Part shown: positions 4,541 to 8,467 of the stretch, piece after piece
How the letters are laid out: each line of letters opens with the position of its first letter
Position numbering within the stretch: the stretch's first letter is position 1
From: Chryseobacterium sp. UBA6632
GTDB taxonomy: Bacteria > Bacteroidota > Bacteroidia > Flavobacteriales > Weeksellaceae
Direction: 5' to 3'
NCBI GenBank assembly: GCA_002455915.1
Contig: DKLU01000235.1
Location: 1-8,467, forward strand
DNA: 8,467 bases
Made by a program: the position numbers and the translations under genes
The notes under the pieces: generated by a model
Database searches by the model: none
Told to the model about the DNA's origin: nothing
What the model saw: the letters and a program-made list of their open reading frames with translations, nothing else

Positions 4541-4768
4541 AACAAATAAGTGTCGTAGAGAAGGGTTCCTTCGTAAATATAACGGTCCTAAGGTAGTGTA
4601 ATTCGGGCGACCGAACTAGCGAAGTTGGGTTGAAAACCAACCGGGCAAAAGTTTTCGCAAGAAAACGTAAGTCTCTTGTAGATGTAGAATTGCCGGCTCA
4701 CTGCCCAAAATGGGTAAAAGCGGCGCTCTTAAAAGAGCACACTCTTTTCGCCTTTTACCTTATTTGTT
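4541..4768 (+). ncRNA. Y10: Y RNA carrying a 23S rRNA helix 69-71-like module
   Basis: The outer stem is AACAAATAAG (4541-4550) with CTTATTTGTT (4759-4768), 10 bp. The inner stem is GAGAAGGGT (4558-4566) with ACTCTTTTC (4741-4749). The signature is TGTCGT...CCTTCG, with TTTTACCTT on the 3' strand. At 228 nt it is the largest unit. In place of a tRNA module it has TATAACGGTCCTAAGGTAG (4578-4596), exactly the universal 23S rRNA sequence. Several hairpins follow: TTCGG-GCGA-CCGAA (4602-4615), GGTTG/CAACC (4628-4642), GTTTTC-GCAA-GAAAAC (4651-4666), CCCA/TGGG (4704-4714) and GCTCT/AGAGC (4725-4738). It has no T-arm and no D-arm. Confidence 0.82.
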
Positions 4769-4779
4769 TTTAAAGATAT

Positions 4780-4985
4780 AAACAAGTGCCGTAGAATAGT
4801 GTTACTCCGCTCATTACGACGGGGTCGCGGGTTCGAAATGCACAGCATTCGTGAATACAAAAAATAAAATATAAAAGAGCAATGAACAATCCCGCCTTTT
4901 CCACAATCCGAAAACACAAAATCTAAATAGGAAAAGTAGCTCAGTGGGTTATAGCACGATTCACTTTTTGGTTGTTGCCTTGTTT
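4780..4985 (+). ncRNA. Y11: Y RNA with full-length permuted tRNA and a long T-loop insertion
   Basis: The outer stem is AAACAAG (4780-4786) with CTTGTTT (4979-4985). The inner stem is weaker: AGTG (4798-4801) with CACT (4962-4965), plus flanking A-T pairs. The signature is TGCCGT...TTACTCCG, a variant of CTTCG, with TGTTGCCTTG on the 3' strand. The T-stem GCGGG (4827-4831) pairs with CCCGC (4891-4895), but the loop is 59 nt. It opens with TTCGAA and closes with AT, as if about 52 nt were inserted in a normal T-loop. A 7-bp acceptor CTTTTCC/GGAAAAG (4896-4902, 4930-4936) and TAGCTCAGTGGGTTATAGC follow, the most tRNA-like acceptor and D region of the set, though the D-stem is imperfect. Confidence 0.76.
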
Positions 4986-4990
4986 TTAAA

Positions 4991-5127
4991 ACGTAAAGTG
5001 TCGTAGAAAAAAATTACTTCGTACCATTTGAAGGGGAGGAATAATGAAGTCGGTAACTCCGGCAAGATTATCCGGTTCGACTCCGGCATCACGCTGCCCC
5101 AATTATTTTTTTCAATTGTGGCCTTTT
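4991..5127 (+). ncRNA. Y12: last Y RNA, T-arm in a different fold
   Basis: The signature TGTCGT...TTACTTCG spans 4999-5021. The inner stem GAAAAAAA (5006-5013) pairs with TTTTTTTC (5106-5113). The outer pairing is short (AAAG 4995-4998 with CTTT 5123-5126). Inside, GGGG (5033-5036) pairs with CCCC (5097-5100) and encloses two adjacent hairpins: GTCGG-TAACT-CCGGC (5049-5063) and a T-arm CCGG-TTCGACT-CCGG (5072-5086). There is no permuted acceptor/D-arm order. The T-arm lies just before the closing 3' strand, as in an unpermuted tRNA or tmRNA end. The end positions are the least certain of the set. Confidence 0.7.
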
Positions 5128-5131
5128 ATAA

Positions 5132-5164
5132 AAGAAGCCGGATGAAATTTTCATTCGGCTTCTT
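5132..5164 (+). terminator. Strong hairpin closing the Y-RNA array
   Basis: AAGAAGCCG-G-ATGA (5132-5145) pairs with TCAT-T-CGGCTTCTT (5151-5164) over 14 bp, including one G-U, around AATTT. It starts 5 nt after Y12. The downstream T-run is poor (CTTCTTGATTG) on the plus strand; on the minus strand the stem is followed by TTTTATAAAA. It may work in both directions and separates the plus-strand array from the convergent minus-strand units. Confidence 0.6.
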
Positions 5165-5201
5165 GATTGAAAGATATTAAAATAAAATATTGAATGCTGT
5201 T

Positions 5202-5264
5202 TTAAAATAAAAAGGCAATACTCAGAATATTGCCCTTGTTTTCATTAATGAAATTTTTTTTCAT
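5202..5264 (-). CDS. Tiny ORF, 20 codons, overlapping a terminator
   Basis: It reads MKKNFINENKG...IAFLF after the leader ACACACA and overlaps the stop codon of the preceding tiny ORF by ATGA, a coupling arrangement. Its second half lies across the terminator hairpin at 5211-5237. Translation would disturb the hairpin, or the ORF may be fortuitous. No family is recognised. Confidence 0.25.
   Translation of the reverse strand: MKKNFINENKGNILSIAFLF
5205..5237 (-). terminator. Rho-independent terminator of minus-strand unit A
   Basis: On the minus strand GGGCAATA pairs with TATTGCCT/TT around TTCTGAG, up to 10 bp with one G-U, followed by TTTTTATTTT. It ends a short transcript that starts near 5456. 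Confidence 0.75.
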
Positions 5265-5317
5265 TGTGTGTTTTTTGTTTTTGAATTTTTGTTTTTGGCA
5301 AAATTCAATTTCATCAT
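5261..5317 (-). CDS. Tiny ORF MMKLNFAKNKNSKTKNTQ
   Basis: These eighteen codons follow the leader ACACAA directly before two ATGs. The same ACACAA-ATG context recurs in unit A at 5422, 5363 and 5264 and in units B and C. The peptide is basic and polar. The start resembles the MMKN/MKNL starts of flavobacterial GG-leader (bacteriocin-like) peptides, but there is no Gly-Gly. It may be a decayed copy or a genuine small peptide. Confidence 0.3.
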   Translation of the reverse strand: MMKLNFAKNKNSKTKNTQ

Positions 5318-5336
5318 TTGTGTTCGGAAAATCAAT

Positions 5337-5422
5337 CTAAAGGTTAATTTTTATATTTTTCATTTGTGTTTAGATTTAGTCAAATTTTTCAGAAAACTTT
5401 AGTAAAGTTTCTTTATCATCAT
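5337..5422 (-). other. Two further ACACAA-ATG micro-ORFs (MMIKKLY, MKNIKINL)
   Basis: At 5422-5399 the minus strand reads ACACAA then MMIKKLY-stop; at 5363-5337 it reads ACACAA then MKNIKINL-stop. They lie in the first half of unit A. With 5317 and 5264, the four ACACAA-type starts are spaced about 50-60 nt apart. The repeated context is clear. Translation is not shown. Confidence 0.35.
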
Positions 5423-5462
5423 TTGTGTTTTTAATTATACACCTTTTGTTGATTTACCTGTG

Positions 5463-5492
5463 CAAATAGATTAAAAAAATATTTCTTAACAA
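5463..5492 (-). promoter_or_regulatory. Promoter of minus-strand unit A
   Basis: On the minus strand a -33 TTG (5492-5490) is separated by exactly 19 nt from TCTATTTG (5470-5463), one mismatch from TAnnTTTG. The TTG lies at the end of the T-run of the preceding terminator. Units B and C have the same arrangement and spacing. Confidence 0.65.
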
Positions 5493-5518
5493 AAAAAACA
5501 GTATACTATTCTTATACT
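5491..5518 (-). terminator. AGTATA/TATACT terminator upstream of unit A
   Basis: AGTATA pairs with TATACT around a 7-nt loop, followed on the minus strand by G and eight T. It is a weaker relative of the TAGTATAC hairpins that end the two regulator genes (5938-5967 and 7888-7920), although no regulator gene precedes it here. Confidence 0.6.
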
Positions 5519-5653
5519 ATTTTAAACTAATTATTTTATTTTCAGTGTTTTATGTTCTTTTGATTGATTTTTTTATTGGAAATGAAACAAATTTAAATTT
5601 ATAGATCAATTGAAATTATCTGAGAATTATTTTGAGCAATAAAATTTTTCTTT
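5519..5653. other. AT-rich stretch, possible remnant of a third regulator unit
   Basis: No ORF or RNA gene is supported. On the minus strand the segment before the hairpin (GAACATAAAACACTG...AATAGTATAAG) resembles in composition and layout the 3' untranslated ends of the two regulator genes. A deleted third regulator between units A and B would explain a terminator with no gene in front. This is inference. Confidence 0.25.
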
Positions 5654-5721
5654 CAAAAAAAATTAATAGTAGAAGAGCAATCATAAATTGAGTTTACTTC
5701 CGCTCGGTTCTACTATTAATT
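5654..5721 (-). terminator. Long-stem terminator of minus-strand unit B
   Basis: A perfect 14-bp stem (5661-5674 with 5708-5721; AATTAATAGTAGAA) continues after a 2-nt bulge as GAGC/GCTC (5675-5678, 5702-5705) and encloses a 23-nt loop. On the minus strand it is followed by eight T. The long loop is unusual for a plain terminator, so a structured RNA end is possible. The tiny ORF MMN-stop (5727-5716) runs into its first strand. Confidence 0.7.
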
Positions 5722-5752
5722 CATCATTTTTTGTGTGTTTTTAAAATTTTGA

Positions 5753-5776
5753 TTATTTACTAATCAAATTCATCAT
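5753..5776 (-). CDS. Tiny ORF MMNLISK behind ACACAA leader
   Basis: The leader AAAAACACAA is followed by two ATGs and seven codons in total. Neighbouring copies of the context at 5727 (MMN) and near 5830 (ACACAA-ATA, start lost) and 5866 (GCACAA-TAA) look progressively eroded. This favours a repeated leader whose ORFs are decaying or irrelevant. No family is recognised. Confidence 0.25.
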   Translation of the reverse strand: MMNLISK

Positions 5777-5909
5777 TTGTGTTTTTGCCCTTATTATAGA
5801 ATATTAGAAAATTTTTATTGTTATTTGTGTTTGTAATTTTTTATTTAATTAATTTTTATTTATTGTGCTTTAAAAATTTCGTCAAATGCATTGATTTAAT
5901 TTTCTGATG

Positions 5910-5939
5910 CAAAGAGAATGAAATTTAGCTTTAATTCAA
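5910..5939 (-). promoter_or_regulatory. Promoter of minus-strand unit B
   Basis: On the minus strand TTG (5939-5937), 19 nt, then TCTCTTTG (5917-5910). The arrangement and spacing match units A and C, and again it sits directly in the T-run of the preceding terminator. Confidence 0.62.
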
Positions 5940-5967
5940 AAAAAATAGCATACCATCAGTATACTAT
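5938..5967 (-). terminator. Terminator of the 508-residue regulator
   Basis: On the minus strand ATAGTATAC pairs with GTATGCTAT (9 bp, one G-U) around TGATG and is followed by eight T. It lies 35 nt after the regulator stop codon. Confidence 0.8.
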
Positions 5968-6001
5968 TTATATGTAAGTTTCTTGTTTTTAATGTTTTAA
6001 T

Positions 6002-7528
6002 TTAATTTTTTTGAGTTTGTGTTAATTCTCTTAACCAAATCCCCATATCCTTTTCTTTTGGAATATTGAATTTCTTACGAAGATTTTGCTTTCTGTTTCG
6101 TACAGTGTTTATCGATTTTGATGTATATTCTGCAATATCTTTAATGGTAAATCCTAAAAAAGTATAAGCACACAAAACCAGCTCAGAAGTTCTAAGCCCT
6201 GGGGAATTTTGAAGAATTTTTATTTGAAATTCAGGATAAATTTCCTGAAAATATTCATAGAATTTAGGATCATTACTTTTGGCTAAATCTATAATATCGG
6301 TGTAGGCTTTATTTATTTTTTGTTGCAGTTCTTTGGTTTCTGTGTTTTTCTGATCAATAATTTCGTCTTTTTTCTGAAGATTGCCTTTTACTTCGCTGAT
6401 TTGATTTTCTTTATGTTTTAGGTTTTTATAAATTAAGCGGGAAAATATAAAAATGAGCAGAATTATAATGACAATAAGGAAAAAGATTAAAGTATAGTGT
6501 GTTTTTTCTTTTGTTTTATAAAAATTTTCATGATCACTGAGAATTACTTTTAGAGCTTCCTCTATATTTTTTTCTCTTTCCAAAAGAAGTTTATGTTGTA
6601 GATCGGTATATATTTTTTTGTATTCAGATTGCTTTTTTGTGTCTCCAAGATTACCATACAAGTCAGAAATTTTCTTGTATAAACTGTTATTGTGAAAATG
6701 ATAAGGGGCAATTGATTGGTCCTTAATATTTTTGATTGCTTTTTCATAAAAAGAAATAGCCCTTTTGTATTGCTTTTGCCATGCAAAATAGTCTCCAAAT
6801 GACGTATAATCCTGAAAAACAACCGGATCTTTATATTTTAAATTAATTTTGAAGCTTTTATTAAAATAGTAGAGCGTAGAATCTGGCTTTTCGTTATCCA
6901 TAAAATCCGTACCCATATATCGATAATAGTCTGAAAGTTCTAAATGAATTTGGTTTTCAGGAATTTTTTTTAATTCATCATAAGATAATTTAGAATAATA
7001 TAATGCAGAATCTGGTTTTAATGCTCCAAGGTTTAAGTAGGTTCTTTGTTTTAAGATAATGGCTTCTCTATTATTTTCATTCTTTAAAAGCTTTATGATA
7101 TTAGGAAGCTCTTTAGTAAACTGAGAATTTAATCCCAAACTGTAGTAATTGAAAGCTTTTACTTCACTTACCTGAGCTTGTAAAAGTTCGCTTTTTTTTC
7201 CATAAGGCTCATTTAGAGCTTTATTAGCATAGGTAAAACTTTCTTTCTGCATTTCAAGAAAGGAGAGTGCTCTCGCCATTGTATAATAACTCTGTGTTAT
7301 TTTTTCTGAATTTTCGGCTTTTTGGGAAAGAATAAGTGCGTCTTTTGCGTATTTCAGTTGATCGAGATGTTTAAATTTTTGTCTGCTGATTTCTGCTTTT
7401 TTTAAAAGCTCATCAATATTTTTAGTATCATTATTTTGACAGAAAATAAGACTAGACCAAAAAAAGAAGAATAGAAAAAGAAAATATTTTTGAAAGCTTC
7501 TCTTGAGCATTAAATAATTATTTGTCAT
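6002..7528 (-). CDS. TPR sensor with membrane helix and LuxR-like HTH, 508 residues
   Basis: Residues 1-31 form a signal peptide (KRSFQKYFLFLFFFFWSS...FCQ). Residues about 35-320 are TPR-like helical repeats, with phrases such as DSTLYYFNKSFKINLKYKD and AISFYEKAIKNIKD. Residues 345-366 form one membrane helix (LIFFLIVIIILLIFIF). Residues 367-412 form a coiled coil. Residues about 445-490 form a C-terminal HTH (LGFTIKDIAEYTSKSINTV followed by RNRKQNLRKKF). The TPR part should thus lie in the periplasm and the HTH in the cytosol: a one-component membrane regulator, a layout common in Flavobacteriia. The ligand is unknown. A second start at residue 7 (position 7510) gives a more typical signal peptide and is equally likely. 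The C-terminal half closely matches the gene at 7958. A -7 box TACTTTTG lies at 7573-7566. Confidence 0.88.
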   Translation of the reverse strand: MTNNYLMLKRSFQKYFLFLFFFFWSSLIFCQNNDTKNIDELLKKAEISRQKFKHLDQLKYAKDALILSQKAENSEKITQSYYTMARALSFLEMQKESFTYANKALNEPYGKKSELLQAQVSEVKAFNYYSLGLNSQFTKELPNIIKLLKNENNREAIILKQRTYLNLGALKPDSALYYSKLSYDELKKIPENQIHLELSDYYRYMGTDFMDNEKPDSTLYYFNKSFKINLKYKDPVVFQDYTSFGDYFAWQKQYKRAISFYEKAIKNIKDQSIAPYHFHNNSLYKKISDLYGNLGDTKKQSEYKKIYTDLQHKLLLEREKNIEEALKVILSDHENFYKTKEKTHYTLIFFLIVIIILLIFIFSRLIYKNLKHKENQISEVKGNLQKKDEIIDQKNTETKELQQKINKAYTDIIDLAKSNDPKFYEYFQEIYPEFQIKILQNSPGLRTSELVLCAYTFLGFTIKDIAEYTSKSINTVRNRKQNLRKKFNIPKEKDMGIWLRELTQTQKN

Positions 7529-7565
7529 GAAGCTTTATTGTGTTTTTAGTTATAGCTTGTTTAGG

Positions 7566-7573
7566 CAAAAGTA
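7566..7573 (-). promoter_or_regulatory. -7 box of the regulator gene
   Basis: On the minus strand TACTTTTG is a perfect TAnnTTTG, 37 nt before the start at 7528. No TTG lies at the expected -33 distance, so it may need an activator. The leader that follows contains TAAAAACACAATAAAG, related to the ACACAA leaders of units A-C. Confidence 0.45.
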
Positions 7574-7635
7574 ACAAAATATTGACTTAATTTACTGTAT
7601 TATTAAAATTATTGTTGATTACTTTTGTTGAGATA

Positions 7636-7687
7636 AAGAGTAAAAAGTAGAAAGGTAACATCGAAAAAATATTACCTTTTTCTACTT
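7636..7687 (-). terminator. Terminator of minus-strand unit C
   Basis: AAGTAG-AAAGGTAA (7645-7658) pairs with TTACCTTT-TT-CTACTT (7672-7687) as a 14-bp stem with a 2-nt bulge, around a 13-nt loop. On the minus strand TTTTTA follows. The tiny ORF at 7701-7672 ends inside the first strand. Confidence 0.65.
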
Positions 7688-7701
7688 AAATTTTTCATCA
7701 T
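7672..7701 (-). CDS. Tiny ORF MMKNLSRKR overlapping the unit C terminator
   Basis: The leader ACAACACAAC is followed by ATGATG and nine codons. The peptide start resembles the first residues of flavobacterial bacteriocin-like leader peptides (MKNLKKLSRxxL..., from memory), but the ORF stops inside a terminator stem. It could be a truncated relic or a leader peptide controlling read-through into the regulator at 7528. A further in-frame ORF MKLPQFF (7744-7721) lacks the ACACAA context. Confidence 0.3.
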   Translation of the reverse strand: MMKNLSRKR

Positions 7702-7859
7702 GTTGTGTTGTTTGTTGTAGTCAAAAAAATTGGGGTAATTTCATGAAAACAACAGTTTAAATTTACTCTCTGAAAACTTTATTGTTTATTGTGTTTTTTA
7801 TGGTTTGTTTTTAATTGTTTATGTTTTTATTCGGTATTATTTTCGTTTTAAATTTTAAA

Positions 7860-7889
7860 CAAATAGATAAAAAAAATATGTAAGCACAA
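7860..7889 (-). promoter_or_regulatory. Promoter of minus-strand unit C
   Basis: On the minus strand TTG (7889-7887), exactly 19 nt, then TCTATTTG (7867-7860). It is the same design as units A and B and is again fused to the T-run of a terminator. It would give a transcript of about 220 nt ending at 7636, or reading through into the regulator gene. Confidence 0.65.
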
Positions 7890-7920
7890 AAAAAGTAGTA
7901 TACCATTTGTATACTACTTT
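7888..7920 (-). terminator. Terminator of the partial regulator gene
   Basis: A perfect 12-bp stem AAAGTAGTATAC/GTATACTACTTT (7892-7903 with 7909-7920) around a 5-nt loop, followed by seven T on the minus strand. It starts 37 nt after the stop codon of the gene at 7958. Confidence 0.85.
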
Positions 7921-7957
7921 TGGTTAATGTTTTGATTTTTAAAGCTTTATGTTTTAT

Positions 7958-8467
7958 TTATTCTTTTGGATAAATAGTATTGTTTAACCAATCTTCCATG
8001 TCAGTTTCTGTGGGAATACTGAATTTTTTGCGCAAATTCTGCTTCCTGTTTCTGATGGTATTAATCGATTTAAAAGTGTATTCAGCAATATCTTTAATGG
8101 TAAACCCTAAGAAAGTATAAGCACATAAGATGAGCTCGGTAGTTTTCAAACCTGGAAAATTTTCAAGTAATTTTTTCTGAAATTCCGGATAAACTTCCTG
8201 AAAACGAAAATAAAATGAAGGATCGTTGTTACGCGCCAGTTGCATTACTTCTTTATAAGCATCACCAATTTTTTGCTGAAGTTCATCTTTTTCGATACTT
8301 TTTTGAGAAATCAATTTTTCCTTTTCTTCTAATGTATTGGTAACCTCAGTGATGAAAGTTTCTTTGTGTTTCAGATTTTTGTGTAAAATTTTATAAATAA
8401 TGATAAATAATAGTATTAGTATAAAAACTCCTGCAAAAATCATGGTATATTTTCGTTTTTGAGAAGA
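7958..8467 (-). CDS. Paralogous membrane HTH regulator, N-terminus beyond the window
   Basis: The frame is open to the window edge (SSQKRKYT precedes the Met at 8443), so that Met is internal and the gene continues to the right. What is visible is the membrane helix (IFAGVFILILLFIIIYKIL), a coiled coil rich in Glu, Lys and Gln, and the complete LuxR-like HTH: LGFTIKDIAEYTFKSINTI then RNRKQNLRKKF. The last 100 residues or so align without gaps to the gene at 6002-7528, and differences are conservative. The missing part is predicted to be a signal peptide plus TPRs. The two genes are tandem duplicates, each ending in the same kind of TAGTATAC hairpin. Confidence 0.85.
   Translation of the reverse strand, partial: SSQKRKYTMIFAGVFILILLFIIIYKILHKNLKHKETFITEVTNTLEEKEKLISQKSIEKDELQQKIGDAYKEVMQLARNNDPSFYFRFQEVYPEFQKKLLENFPGLKTTELILCAYTFLGFTIKDIAEYTFKSINTIRNRKQNLRKKFSIPTETDMEDWLNNTIYPKE

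Noticed and set aside
4578..4615. Start of a 23S rRNA gene or an I-CeuI site
   Set aside because: rRNA similarity stops after about 33 nt and the segment lies inside a well-paired Y unit. The I-CeuI site (which overlaps this rRNA region) is altered on both sides of the core, and no homing endonuclease is present.
4729..4917. 62-codon minus-strand ORF across Y10/Y11
   Set aside because: It is antisense to structured RNA, with no promoter or protein-like features.
3635..5086. Functional tRNA genes suggested by TTCGAAT T-arms and GCTCAG D-arms
   Set aside because: T-arms precede D-arms, acceptor strands are joined by short loops, there is no anticodon loop or CCA end, and each copy is enclosed in a Y stem. 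They are mimics, not tRNAs.
3602..5127. CRISPR array or simple tandem repeat
   Set aside because: Repeated blocks are short, imperfect and occur as paired 5' and 3' strands with variable distance. There are no constant repeats or spacers and no cas genes.
6562..6822. 86-codon ORF within the regulator gene
   Set aside because: Alternative-frame shadow of the 508-residue gene on the same strand.
8443..8443. Met at 8443 as the real start of the second regulator
   Set aside because: The frame stays open to the window edge and continues the paralogue alignment upstream (KRKYTM against EKTHYTL), so the gene is cut by the window.

Overview
The window looks like accessory chromosome of a Flavobacteriia member, probably Chryseobacterium or a close Weeksellaceae relative. 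The clues are very AT-rich DNA, promoters of the Bacteroidetes type (-7 box TAnnTTTG), A-rich leaders instead of Shine-Dalgarno sites, and dispersed palindromic elements of the kind I associate with Chryseobacterium. The genus is inferred from memory, not from a search.

Layout: (1) 1-347 holds a dispersed repeat, then a promoter with a 17-bp dyad. (2) 348-1865 encodes a bacterial Ro60 orthologue (Rsr; TROVE plus vWA domains) and ends in a hairpin at its stop codon. (3) 1942-3000 holds an unrecognised 219-residue protein between dispersed repeats. (4) 3006-5164 is the main feature: two promoters with the same dyad as the rsr promoter, a small basic Cys-containing protein, and a tandem series of twelve structured RNA units that I number Y1-Y12, closed by a strong hairpin at 5132-5164. 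(5) 5200-8467 on the minus strand holds two paralogous sensor-regulators (signal peptide, TPRs, membrane helix, coiled coil, LuxR-like HTH; the rightmost runs off the window). Three short transcription units accompany them, each with the same terminator/promoter arrangement and tiny ORFs behind an ACACAA leader.

Each Y unit has complementary ends. The 5' strand carries GTGYCGT...CTTCG (small variations) and the 3' strand carries TTRCCT or a close variant. These strands form an outer stem, an asymmetric internal region and an inner stem. Stem sequences differ from unit to unit while pairing is kept, which is internal covariation evidence for RNA. This is the architecture of bacterial Y RNAs (YrlA), the known partners of Rsr: a Ro-binding stem at the ends and a tRNA-like module in the middle. 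In Y3, Y5, Y6, Y8 and Y11 the module is a circularly permuted tRNA in the order T-arm, acceptor 3' strand, short loop, acceptor 5' strand, D-arm, with the Y stem where the anticodon loop would be. The other units differ: Y9 keeps only a T-arm, Y11 has about 52 nt inserted in the T-loop, Y12 has a different fold with a T-arm, Y1/Y2/Y4 are minimal stems, Y7 carries an unrecognised insert, and Y10 carries a 19-nt exact copy of the 23S rRNA helix 69-70 sequence.

Reading: a Ro ribonucleoprotein locus in which one Rsr protein is co-regulated, through a shared dyad promoter, with many Y RNAs that share the Ro-binding end and display different stable-RNA mimics. YrlA RNAs with tRNA mimicry are established. 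A tandem set of about twelve with diversified modules, including an rRNA mimic and a co-transcribed small basic protein, is to my knowledge undescribed. No RtcB/RtcA/RtcR gene is present in the window.
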